In this document: piece after piece, positions 44,901-54,309 of the stretch | How positions within the stretch are numbered: position 1 is the stretch's first letter | Layout: the number at the start of each line of letters is the position of its first letter | Origin: Bursaphelenchus xylophilus | Lineage: Eukaryota; Nematoda; Chromadorea; Rhabditida; Aphelenchoididae | Assembly (NCBI GenBank): GCA_904066235.2 | Contig: CAJFCV020000005.1 | Coordinates: 3,281,501 to 3,345,500, forward strand | DNA length: 64,000 bases | Reading direction: 5' to 3' | Made by a program: the position numbers and the translations under genes | Notes under the pieces: model-generated | Told to the model about the DNA's origin: nothing | Database searches by the model: none | Seen by the model: the letters and a program-made list of their open reading frames with translations, nothing else

Positions 44901-46185
44901 AAAAAATTCTTAAATATGAACGATGATAAGTCTATAAACCAGTTATAAGCATCAGAAATTACAAAATTAGCTCAGGTCTCTCCGAAAATTTCATTTGAAA
45001 AAAAATTGATTGCCTAAGGTAATATCCGAGCCATTTTGATAGTGAAAATGGAATGGAGTTCCATAAATTTTGTCGTGGGAATCCACAATAATAGGTAGAC
45101 AAACTATTTTCAACTTCGAGGCATTTCCATCAGTCCTAAAAACCAGAAGAAAAACAAATTCTAAAATTCTTACCTGATTAGCACGTTCTTTGTAAAACTG
45201 CTGAAGCGACGTGATGTATTGTGTCTCAAAGAACTTTTTGTACAACAACAACGAACAAGAGTCTCCATGACCCGCATTGACAAAGCCTTCACGCACTCCG
45301 ACCACCAGCTCGGACTTGGATACGGCCGATTGTCCACTTCGCTCTTCGGAAATCAAATGATTGGCCGCCGAAAGGAGTCGCTGATAGATGCTCTCAAAAA
45401 CCGTCTCGTTCCACAAGGTGTACATGACATTTCGGACAGTGAATAGAGTCTCTGCATGTCGGCCTTCCACTCGGGCGATCCCCACCGCCGGCCGGATCAC
45501 ACCTCTTTCGATAAACGCAAACGGAGTCGGAAGATGGATAATCAGAACGGAATAGTTTGACCATTCGTGAACATACGCCTTCAAGAGATCCGCATCCGAT
45601 TGGTTTTGATGGATTCGCTAAAAGAAAGACAGAATTTTAGCTTATTTTCGACGAAATTGCGATAGAATTTTAAAATGGACAAGTATAACAAAGATAAGGG
45701 TCAAAGAGCCATCGAACGTCGAAAAAGTCGACGGAAAGATGAAAACAACTTTCTGCCAGCTTGCACTTCCTCGATTTTAATAAAGCCGTCTAAAAATTTG
45801 AGGAAAACCATCCACTTTCGATAGATTTTCGAAAAGGGCCATCAGATCAGCAAGTACAATAAAAATAAGACCTACTGAGCCGTAAACAAACCAGCAACCT
45901 CTTTGGAGAGCAAGAAAAAACCCATTCCTACCTGCGCTGCGTTTTCAACATGATTCCGCAAGACCTCTTCCAAAGCTCGCAACAACAATGAAGACCCGTT
46001 TGGCACCCATGATGTAATTCGATTATTTATTGCGAACAGGTCTTGCCATTCAGTTTTGGTGACATTCTAAAACTCAGAACAGATGAATAAAACCGGCTCA
46101 CCTGACGTTCCAACAATTTTCGAACAATCTCCAACGCGGGTGCCCATTCGGCCTCAAAACAGTCGGATTGTTGTGCCAAAAGCAT
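41995..46185 (-). CDS. cul-5: Cullin-5, scaffold of an ECS-type (CRL5) ubiquitin ligase
   Basis: Nine exons on the minus strand: 46102-46185, 45932-46066, 45174-45617, 44651-44852, 44438-44568, 44053-44355, 43855-43986, 42638-43102, 41995-42432. They join in frame to 777 aa, against about 780 for human CUL5. The N-terminal cullin repeats (FEAEWAPALEIVRKLL; VVGVREGFVN) bind the EloB/EloC-SOCS-box adaptor in the family. Next come DSEKYVEQLLGMYERFSKLV, SKCPELLANYCDLLLRK and KYVSNKDVFMRYHKNHLSRR, all CUL5-type. The cullin homology domain contains LKILNAGAWSRG. The C-terminal winged helix carries the neddylation region TQEAIIKILKTHR (acceptor K is the second K) and ends MIKEQLEWLIEQQFIGRD...YLA. 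The ATG lies 6 nt after a spliced-leader-type acceptor. Intron 7 holds a ~660-bp hairpin. Divergent from ced-4. Confidence 0.96.
42433..42637. repeat. A/T-run tandem repeat filling the last cul-5 intron
   Basis: Repeated AAAAAATTTTTTATTTTTGA units with period about 25-30 bp occupy nearly the whole 205-bp intron between the exons ending 42,638 and starting 42,432 (minus strand). Confidence 0.6.
43152..43813. mobile_element. WGG foldback (~660-bp hairpin) in cul-5 intron 7
   Basis: Long inverted arms of ~330 bp start outside with CCAAAGCAGAGACTTTAAAA / GTCTCTGTTTTGG. They continue through AACCCTGTTTCGCGGAGTTGG / CCAACTCCGCGAAACAGGGTT and the shared GATTGGGGAAACCGAAAAG end. This copy has more flanking inverted sequence than the others. 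Confidence 0.7.
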
Positions 46186-46601
46186 TAAGATCTGTGAAGA
46201 AAAGGTGCAAAACCCAAAGTACTCGGTCGGAAAACGAGTTGATATTGATCCAACACACAGTGACCACCTTCTTCTTCAATTTTCGTCCGACTTTCTCAAG
46301 ATTTTTACGCAAAAATTTTCGCTGATTTTCGAAGAGTGCGACGAAATGTCAATATTGACTTCTCGCCAAAAAATTTTTTTTAATTGATGGTAAAATACGT
46401 AATTTTATAAATATAGGGATAAAATCATTTTGAAAATGACAAACAGACTTAAAATTTATATGCAAATTCCGAATCTCATGGTCATCATCTCCATTTTTGT
46501 TGCACAATGTCAAAAAAAATCCGATAATTTTGTGGCATTCCGCCGAATGGCGCGTTATTCTGCATAAACTCTTTTTATTCGGATTAACACTATCTAGGGC
46601 G
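46186..46601. promoter_or_regulatory. Shared divergent promoter of cul-5 and ced-4
   Basis: About 416 bp separate the cul-5 ATG (minus) and the ced-4 ATG (plus). No repeat element is apparent in it, unlike most non-coding DNA here, which fits a constrained region. A reading of all three plus frames shows no CARD-like segment. Confidence 0.55.
46189..46202 (-). promoter_or_regulatory. Probable spliced-leader acceptor of cul-5
   Basis: On the minus strand a pyrimidine-rich TTTTCTTCACAG ends 6 nt before the ATG that starts the CUL5 N-terminus. No upstream coding exon is needed, since the protein already begins at the family N-terminus. This layout is typical of nematode SL trans-splicing (inference). 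Confidence 0.5.
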
Positions 46602-49109
46602 ATGAATGGTAGACTGAAACGAATATTAGAACAAGCACAAGTTCCTCCGGTTCACAAAAGATACGTCCGGAGGGCGTTTGAATCCGAGTTTGAGGAAGTT
46701 GTGGATAAATTCTTGGAAGCCGCGGAGAATGGTGAGTATTTCTGAGGTTGTTGAGGTTTAGAGAGACGAGAAAAAATGATGGTGGAGTGCCGTTCCAACA
46801 AGAGATCAACTTTTCCGCAGGCAATTCGCAAAAATTTTGCCAATTTTTCTCTGACCGCCCTCGACATTTTGCATACTCTCTCGTCAGCAAATATTTCCCT
46901 GATAAGGACCTTTTTCAGACAAAGCTGCTCTCTCAATCACCGGTTTGACTGGAACGGGCAAGTCCGCATTAATCCGGAATCTTCTTTGGCACCGCTCAGA
47001 TATCGTGGGGCACCATTTCAAGCGGATTTTGTTCATCTCCGATGAAAATACGGACCTTCGGAAGGTCCCAAATCTTATAACAAATGCGTTGTTCAGTTTA
47101 TGGAAGGAAATTCCAGACGAAAAAACCTTGGAATTATTCCAGAATGGGCCTGAACTTTTGTTGAGACGAGTCATTGATGAGCTGCAAAAAGTTTTGATCA
47201 TTTTGGATGGGGTTTATCTGGAAGAAGTCGTGAATTTTTTCAAGGATTTGAGGGTGAGTTAAAATTTGAAAAAAAACGTATTATTCGAGTCTTATATAGT
47301 AAATTTTTTTCGAGGAATGGTAAAAACAAAATTTTGAAAGCTTTTCGAAATCCAATTCCTAGGATTTTTAGTTCAAAAATTTTTGAAAAAATTTTAATTT
47401 TTTGCCTGTTTGAAATTGGAATAATTTTTCGCGAGAAAAAGTAGCAAATCAATTTGCTGACAAAAAATCCGCAAAGAAAATTGCAACCCCGATTTTTCTC
47501 TGACCAATCTCCGCATTTCGCATACTCTCTTGTTGAAATCTCTGCAGATTGTTGAAATGTTCCCCTGGCGGCTCTCCCTGCAAATCGCAAGCTAAACTTT
47601 TCAGGAATTGATTTTTACCTTATTTATAGAGCGCATGCAAAATTTCAAAAAAATCGAAATCTTGGACTTGGTACCTCTCTTGCTTGTAGAGCCATTTCCC
47701 ACCCTTTCTGCCCCAAATACTCTTATCAGCATCTATATTTTTAGTGTTCGCTAATTATCACAACGAATCGCCGAGACCTTACCAATCATATCGACAATAT
47801 TTTCACATATCATATTACACTGGAACATACGAATATTGATGATTTAACAAATTTATCGACAGCTTATGGACTCACTAATATTTCGAGGCATTATGCAAAT
47901 GTGTTATTGAAAATTACCGGAGGGAATTTTGGGTTATTGGAGAAACTTTTTACCGCTGCGAAGGGTAGCAATGAACGGTAAGCCTGAGTTATCATTGTTA
48001 TGCAGATTTCTCGAAGTTGAACGGGCCTATTTTCTTAAAATTTTGCACACGTGTTGTGTTTGAGTCATATAGCAATTCCTCAAAATTTTAACCCAAGCGT
48101 TATAAGGGCAGTCGAGATTTTCAACGAAATTTATTGACGAGAGATTACGAAAGATGAGGAGAGCGGCTAGAGAAAATTTATTTTTTTTGGCCGAAACTCT
48201 AGCTATCTAAAAGTAAATAATTTTTTTGTAGAAATTTTTTAATGGTACTGTAAATTTTTCAAATAAAAAAATAACTTTTCGCCAAAATTTCATATTTTTT
48301 AAAATTTTTTATTTTAGCCTAAAATTCCTCGTTGATCAGCTCCGAATCGGGATCTCAACTGAACTCGACTGCATTTCCTATTACTCCCATCGATCTCTCT
48401 ACACCCCCATTGATCTCACATCATCATTTTTACGGCCCAATGTGGCCAATCAAGTCGTTTCCTTGGCCCTGTTACAGATGGGAGTTTGGCTTCGGATCGA
48501 AATTTTGGCCAAGTTATGGTCGGTGGACTTGGTGGATAGCAATAGAAATTTCATATGTCAAATGATCAGCGCGGAAATGTCACATCTGGCGGAATTCAGC
48601 TTGCTGGACAACTCTTTGGATGATAACGAAATTAGGGTACCCCCGCTGTTCAGACACTATTTATTGGCAAAAACTGGAACTGCTCAGCTTACGGTGAGTT
48701 GATACGTTGAATTTATTGGCAAGATGACCATGGTGTAACAGTAAAAAATGCGAAATAAACAAAAAAAATTTTGCAAAAAATTGTGAAAAGGGGGGACCAA
48801 GGCAAATTTCTTCATCCAATTATTTTCCCTAATATTTTCGATTTTTTTTTGATGGCAAACTGAGATTTACACCACATTTATTTTCATCAAAAAAAATTTC
48901 AGACCTACAACAAATTTATTCATCGGCTTCGGACCGATAAAACCGAATCCAAGCCCTACTCCGACGACTATCTTTTGAGTCAGCTGGTTGATCCGATTAA
49001 AATTGAAGCCGCGTTGAAGAGAAGTTGCCGGCGACCTTCCGAGCTCGTTGCCAAAACCTCAATCCTTGATTATGTCTATGAGATTTTTAATCATTTATTT
49101 CGAAGGTAA
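46602..49109 (+). CDS. ced-4: CED-4/Apaf-1-like NB-ARC ATPase, apparently without CARD
   Basis: Five exons: 46602-46731, 46919-47253, 47745-47977, 48318-48693, 48903-49109, about 426 aa. The start resembles the CED-4 linker just before the P-loop. Walker A is GLTGTGKSA (exon 2). Walker B is VLIILDGVY, where CED-4 has DD, so the second acidic residue is Gly. The sensor-1 region is LIITTNRRD (TTRD in CED-4), followed by ITGGNFGLLEKL (GNP-like) and the winged-helix blocks LDCISYYSHRSLYT and LAKLWSVDLVD. CED-4 is the adaptor that oligomerises to activate the CED-3 caspase through its CARD. C. elegans CED-4 is about 549 aa; the missing ~120 aa is the CARD plus linker, and none of the three plus-strand frames between the cul-5 start and 46,602 resembles it. 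The start is uncertain, since the frame is open upstream to 46,497. All three introns sampled contain foldback-450 fragments. Confidence 0.85.
46785..46915. repeat. Foldback-450 fragment in ced-4 intron 1
   Basis: TTTTTCTCTGACCGCCCTCG and CATACTCTCTCGTCAGCAAA are family landmarks. Fragments of the same family are also in ced-4 intron 2 (about 47,490-47,695) and intron 3 (about 48,000-48,230). Confidence 0.55.
47490..47695. repeat. Foldback-450 fragment in ced-4 intron 2
   Basis: CTGACCAATCTCCGCATTTC, TTTTCAGGAATTGATTTTTA and the ending TTGGTACCTCTCTTGCTTGT show a right-half copy. Confidence 0.5.
48000..48230. repeat. Foldback-450 fragment in ced-4 intron 3
   Basis: GGCCTATTTTCTTAAAATTT, CACACGTGTTGTGTTTGAGT and GATGAGGAGAGCGGCTAGAG match the family in inverted order. 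Confidence 0.5.
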
Positions 49110-49203
49110 TAAAAAAGTAGGCAATGGAAGGTTTGGGTTACTGTAACAGACAATTTCTTTTGTCACAAGAAGGAAGATACCCAAAAATAATGATCATTTA
49201 CTA

Positions 49204-49540
49204 TTAGCATTTTCACAAAGTGCCTGGACATTTTTTCGCTTCCTTTCGCACAGTGCATCTTGAACTTTTGTCGCCAACGCACTGTGGACTTTTGCCTTTG
49301 CGCACCGTGCAAACCTCAAAAAAGCCGATTGCACTGTGCAAATTTTTGAGCAAAACCGGCAGTTGAGAAAAGCTTCCGTCGCAGCGATATTTCAAATGCA
49401 CAGTGCGAAATTTATTCATTTCAAAATGCACAGTGCAAAACCAAAAAAAGGTGAGTGCACGGTGCAAGAAATCGCGAATTTTTGTGCACGGTGCGAACTG
49501 CGACAAATGTCCAGGCACTTTGTGAAAATGCTAACAATAA
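49204..49540. mobile_element. Small foldback rich in GCACNGTGC palindromes
   Basis: The ends TTAGCATTTTCACAAAGTGC and its reverse complement (ending about 49,537) form ~30-bp inverted repeats. The inside contains at least eight variants of a 9-10 bp palindromic unit (GCACAGTGCA, GCACTGTG, GCACCGTGCA, GCACGGTGCA). No coding potential. It lies just after ced-4. Confidence 0.65.
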
Positions 49541-49599
49541 GTACGAGATCAGGGATTGATAATAACACTTTTATATTGCTTACAATGAATGATTAGTAA

Positions 49600-51390
49600 A
49601 TAAGAGTGGTGCGTTATATTATTCCAAAAAGTTTCAAACTTACTTCATTTTTAGCCTACATGAAATTTTGTGGCCTACTTCAAAATCTGGTTTGCCTAGG
49701 TGAAAAAATTTCATGTGGGCCAAAAAAAAAATATTTTTTTTTGGCATAGGTGATTTTTTTTCATGTGGGCAAAAAAAAATTTTTTTTTTGGCATAGGTGG
49801 TTTGTTTTCACGTATGCAAAAAAAAAATTTTTTATGTTCGCCCACATGAAGTTTGTGATCTCACAAATTTCAAAGATGAAGAAATCGATGTAGGCCAAAA
49901 CCGAGATTTTGGCCTAGTTCATGCAAGCGGTCAAGAAGGTCAAGAACTAGGCGGAAATCATGGTTTTGGCCTAGTTGATTAAATCGAAATTCATTAAATC
50001 GAACTAGGCCAAAACCATGATTTCCGCCTAGTTCCTGCCCGCTTGATCATACAAATCCTAAAAGTTCCATGAAAAATTTTATAAAAAATAAAAAGAACAA
50101 CAATGGACATAATAATATTATAGGAGAATACAACAAAAGATTATTATTGGGATAAGTTGTGTTCATACACAACTTATTTTTAGAAAATATATGACTTTTT
50201 TCATTGAAAAAACATTATTCTTTGACAGGGAAAGTACTTCTATGGGGTATGGAGTTCCAGGTCGAGTCATATCAAAAAATTCGCAAAATTTTTCTGATTC
50301 AGAATATGCAAAAATTAGCTGCCTAATTTTGGTCTGTATGGGTGAAAAAATGCTCAAAACTTTTCTCGCAACACCATGAAAATCAGCATTTTTTAGATTG
50401 GATGCTAATTGAGATGTAGAATAAATTAAATTTGATGTTTTAAGTCTTGCAAAGATACCAGAATTTACTTTAAGATACCAGAGTTTACTTTGGTGTTACG
50501 AGAAATGTTCTGGAATTTCACCCTTACAAACCAAAATCAGGCGGCTAATTTTTACATATTCTGGATCAGAAAAAATTGCGAATATTTTGACATATAGCTC
50601 GACCTGTAACTCCATACCCCATAGAAGTACTTTCCCTGTCAAACAATAATGTTTTTTCAATGAAAAAAGTCATATATGTTCTAAAAATAAGTTGGAAAAA
50701 CTATATTATTACTCAAAATCACTTTTACCATTACCATTCAGTTCTTGGTTCTTTGCGGCGCGCTGTTTCATTCCATGGAGATAGGCCTCGAATTTTTCCT
50801 GGCGTTTCTCGATTTTCCGGGCTTTCCTCTTTTGCTTCTGTTCCGCAACGTTTTAGGATCAACCGGTCTAAAATCAGAAAATATAAAGTTATAATAAAAC
50901 TCTTACCGTGTGTAAACGGTGGCCTTCTTCGCACCCTCCTTGTTTGCTTCGTCTGGAGCTCCAACCTTAGCATCCCCATCGCCGGCTCTATTCTGATACC
51001 ATCTTCTCACTGTGCGGTCGTTTATGATTTCTTGGCCGCAGAGCTCATCTTCGCTTTCTGTGGGCTCTGTGGCTCTTGAGGGGTCCATTGGGTGATATCA
51101 CTTTCCGTGTCGAGCTAAACACGGTCTCGGTTTTGGCCTACATCGATTTCTTCATCTTTGAAATTTGTGAGATCACAAACTTCATGTGGGCGAAAAAAAA
51201 TTTTTTTTTTGCATACATGAAAAAAAACCACCTATGCCAAAAAAAAATTTTTTTTTTGCCCACATGAAATAAAACCACCTATGCCAAAAAAAAATAATTT
51301 TTTTTTGCCTAGATTAAAAAAAAACAAAGATTTCATGTAGGCTAAAAATGAAGTAAGTTTGAAACTTTTTGGAATAATATAACGCACCCT
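49600..51390. mobile_element. Foldback element with nested inverted repeat and gene-like centre
   Basis: Arms at about 49,600-49,910 and 51,120-51,390 are inverted copies (GTTTGAAACTTACTTC... and its reverse complement). Both hold short tandem units of A/T runs with GGCATAGGTG or CATGTGGGC. Inside is a second inverted repeat (about 50,158-50,330 against 50,550-50,700, both with CTATGGGGTATGGAGTT) and a small palindrome (49,909-50,045). The remaining centre carries the gene-like minus-strand frames. Confidence 0.7.
50768..51088 (-). CDS. Candidate decayed or captured gene inside a foldback element
   Basis: On the minus strand a 61-codon frame starts at 51,088 (MDPSRATEPTESEDELCGQ...YQNRAGDGDAKVG) and runs to a clean donor (CACACG/GTAAGAG, exon end 50,907). 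A 39-bp intron ends in TTTTAG, and the next exon (50768-50867) continues in frame as PVDPKTLRNRSKRG to a stop. In another frame the same second exon encodes a more protein-like, highly charged stretch (KQKRKARKIEKRQEKFEAYL...), suggesting a one-base frameshift. I do not recognise the protein. It sits between the two arms of a 49.6-51.4 kb inverted repeat, so it may be host sequence captured by a transposon or a broken transposon gene. Confidence 0.33.
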
Positions 51391-51592
51391 TCTTAAATGA
51401 TTTGAATATTTTTTTGTTTTTTTTTGATCAGCTAAAGTCTAAAGTAATATATTATAAATCAAAGGGAAGGACGCCTCTAGGACTCCACCGATTTACACTG
51501 ATCTTGCAAAAAACATCTGCAAACAGTCGAACTAGTTTTTTTTTGTATTTCGGAAAGTTAAGGGGCGCATCAATTTTCCCGACGAACGGATG

Positions 51593-51733
51593 TTATCCAT
51601 CAACGGGAGGGGCATCTTCATAATGTTCGATAACCACCACTTCCTTCTGCAGAATCGCCAAGGAACGGGCTGTAACAGGAGGTGATTGCAAGGGAGTGGA
51701 AATCGGAGCTTCTTTGAATTGTCTTTTCTTATA
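51593..51733 (-). other. Possible orphan exon ending in a stop
   Basis: A minus-strand open stretch of about 46 codons reads like real protein: EAPISTPLQSPPVTARSLA, then LQKEVVVIEHYEDAPPVDG and a stop (51593-51595). It has no ATG, and I see no good consensus acceptor at its upstream edge. It could be the last exon of a decayed gene, perhaps the same one whose pieces lie at 50.77-51.09 kb, split by the right arm of the foldback. Support is composition and frame only. Confidence 0.25.
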
Positions 51734-52027
51734 TTATACATGGTTGATCAGATGAATTCAAAGCGGATAGAAGTGAATCCTCACTTGCTGGATAATCACT
51801 GTTGTAATTATCTGGTCTGCAATCGCAGAAACAGTATTTTCTCAATTTTACATGAGGTCTTCTTTGGGGTTATGACCGAGTTTCTGTATTTCCAGAAAAT
51901 CAGTCATTGGTCTGTTTGTTTTTCTCGATTTTTCTTTTCATTTTTCCGTTGATGTTGTTGTGCGATGCTATTTCTTTCTGAATTTTGTTTTGCTGTCTTT
52001 GTGTTTGCCTAAATTTATATAATTTTG

Positions 52028-52039
52028 ACGTAATTTCAG
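52028..52039 (+). promoter_or_regulatory. Probable spliced-leader acceptor of the 131-aa gene
   Basis: ACGTAATTTCAG lies 41 nt upstream of the ATG at 52,081, with no coding exon recognised before it. Confidence 0.4.
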
Positions 52040-52080
52040 GTCCTCCCTCACTTTTCTTCACCTACAACATTTCTCCGAAC

Positions 52081-52644
52081 ATGGCCAAACACGACAGCTT
52101 CCCGGACTCGTTGTCTTCCGGTTGCCTTGCTTCAACCTCGTTTACCGAGTCTATCACTTGTGGGCCAACTTCATGTGGTCAATACTTTGCACGCTCTCCG
52201 GTAATTGATCGTCATGTAGCTGATGGATCCAGTTTAATATTTTCAAAGAAAAGGTGGGTGAATTGGCATTTTTTTTTGGGATTTTAGCTGGTAAAAGAAG
52301 AATTGGGATGTGAAGCCTCCTCTGTTCGATTATCCAAACGATTACCAGCCGATTAGCTAGATTATTTTGCTTTTCATATTATCCATGATCACTGCATCCA
52401 AAAAAAATGTTCTCTTTTTAGTGAGGACGATGATGGTGAATTCTACTCATCGACGATCATCCGCATCTACAATAAGTACGCCGAGAAGGTAGAGAACGAA
52501 AAGACCCCCCTATACAAGAGGATTTTGAGTCGGATCAGTGGTCTGATGACGGATCGTCGAGGAAATTACCCAATGGATTGCCGCATCGAGCATCAGCCTC
52601 CGAGTAATGTGTCTTTCATCAATTACAGAGTGATTCGAGACTGA
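52081..52644 (+). CDS. Unrecognised 131-aa protein, probably spliced-leader trans-spliced
   Basis: Two exons, 52081-52253 and 52422-52644, join with matching phase (AAAG/GTGGGT ... TTTTTAG/TGAG) to 131 aa. The N-terminal half is Ser/Thr/Cys-rich (SSGCLASTSFTESITCGP). The C-terminal half starts with an acidic EDDDGEF patch and continues with a basic helix-prone section (IIRIYNKYAEKVENEK, YKRILSRISGLMTDRRG). No signal peptide or membrane segment is visible. A clean acceptor (GTAATTTCAG, ending 52,039) lies 41 nt before the ATG, fitting a trans-splice site, and AATAAA follows at about 52,761. I do not recognise a family. Confidence 0.58.
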
Positions 52645-53219
52645 GAACAGTGGTAATAATGTAATTAGCTAATCCCTATTAACCTTATATTGTACTTGAC
52701 CTTTCATTTTTAATCTCTCATTTATGTTGTTCTGAGACACGGATATGACACTACGCAGTTAATAAAGAGTTCTATAAGAGTTTGTGGTCAGTATTTTGCT
52801 TCGATTTTTGTGCCGACACAATTTATATTATATTACACTTGATGCTGTAAAAAATGCATGGTAATTTCGTAATTGCTATTAAATGTTGCTTGTTTACTGT
52901 GCAATATACTTTATTTACTATCCTTGTAAACTTATATAATGTTATAGATTCCTCGAATGATGTAAAAAATTGAACCCATCGACCCAAACCACCTCCCACT
53001 CACTCGTCAAAACACGATGAATTCCGTGTTTCGATACGTTTTGTCCCGCGCTTCTTTACAACTAATTAATTAGCTACTTTCCGCTACCTATATATAAACT
53101 TTCCTTATAAATATAACTCGCTTTAAACCGCCGTTTAAACGTCGCTGTAACGGCCGATGTTTCGCAACGTTATCAACTCTCTTTTTTGGGCCACTATTTT
53201 TATTTTATTTTACATATAC

Positions 53220-53229
53220 ACTTTCTCAG
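53220..53229 (+). promoter_or_regulatory. Possible spliced-leader acceptor of the 60-aa gene
   Basis: ACTTTCTCAG, preceded by an AT/T-rich tract, ends 15 nt before the candidate ATG at 53,245. It supports that gene but is not proof of it. Confidence 0.35.
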
Positions 53230-53244
53230 CAATTGAGGCAAAAA

Positions 53245-53541
53245 ATGGAGGGAAAATTGAAGAAAAGGCCGGATAAAGTAGGCATTACTGTATTTACTGA
53301 GTTTATTTTAGTTTTGGAAGAAATTCTTGGCAATTAACATGAGGCAAAAGACATTGTTTGGGACTCAAAGAACATATTGCGTCGATTGCGCGGAAATCGC
53401 AAGGTAAATTCGGAATTTCGAAAAATTTTTCAAGTCAGCGCTCACTAAACAATCCATTTTATAATGTGAATTGCATGGTTTAGATGCGAAGTTGAGCTGC
53501 TTAAAATTTCAAAGAGAGAGGATCGCCTCAAACCGATTTAA
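53245..53541 (+). CDS. Candidate small basic protein (60 aa), unrecognised
   Basis: Three short exons, 53245-53277, 53312-53403 and 53484-53541, join in phase through 34- and 80-bp introns. They encode a 60-aa basic protein: MEGKLKKRPDKFWKKFLAIN, a middle with a CxxC-like YCVDCAEIARC, and an end KISKREDRLKPI. Support is the good splice sites and an upstream TTTCTCAG, 15 nt before the ATG, that fits a spliced-leader acceptor. No homologue is recognised, and a chance reading cannot be excluded for a gene this small. Confidence 0.42.
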
Positions 53542-53731
53542 ATCCTCCTGAAATACGTTTGTCATACGGTGGAGGAGGCCCAAAGATTGAGAAGAAAACC
53601 GACTCAAGTCAGGAAGATGATCGGCTGGAGGGTGGAGGACGGGAATGTCGACGAACTCATGCAGGTAAAGCAGGCAAATCATTAAATATCGGCGTACGAA
53701 CCACCAGTTTAGACGGAACAGGGAGGGTTGA

Positions 53732-54300
53732 GGGAAAAGACGATTGGGGAAACTGAAAAGTATTATTTTTCTTCGATGCAAGTGTCGAAATTAGGATAGT
53801 CGAGGATGGTTGATTTCGAAAATGATATTCATACTCGATTTAGAGGTTTTCCATGGTGCGGCATTCTGTACTTTTGGGAAACAACCGATCTCCGGGACTT
53901 TTACAATTTTTTTTGGAATGCGCTTTCTTTTTCTCTTCATATCTCGCTAGCCGTTTGCGCTAGAAGGCTGAAATTTGGTATGGCAGTAGAGTAGAAAGCT
54001 GGCTTTCAGAAAATATGGTTATTGTAAGGAACCCCGCAGTATAAAATTCCCGATGACACTAATCTTCAAATCAGAAAAAAATTAATAACATTTTTGAAAT
54101 CAGCACCGTCGAAACCCTCTAAATCGAGCTTAATCGAGTATTTGTAAAAAAAATCTAAAAATTACTACTTTACAGTACAAAAATTAAGGATCAACGAACA
54201 TGAATGTCATTTTCGAAATCAGCGCCACCAATTCCCCCAATTTCGACACTTGCGTCGAAGAAAAATAATACTTTTCGGTTTCCCCAATCGTCCAACTCCG
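53732..54300. mobile_element. WGG foldback with internal insertion
   Basis: The ends GACGATTGGGGAAACTGAAA and TTTCGGTTTCCCCAATCGTC are inverted. About 200 bp of unrelated sequence (53,855-54,040) interrupts the left arm. Confidence 0.6.
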
Positions 54301-54309
54301 AGTCTATTC

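Noticed and set aside
37710..46185. cul-5 and ctg-like gene as one operon
   Set aside because: Same strand and order fit, but about 1 kb lies between them and ctg-like has no obvious SL2-type acceptor close to its ATG.
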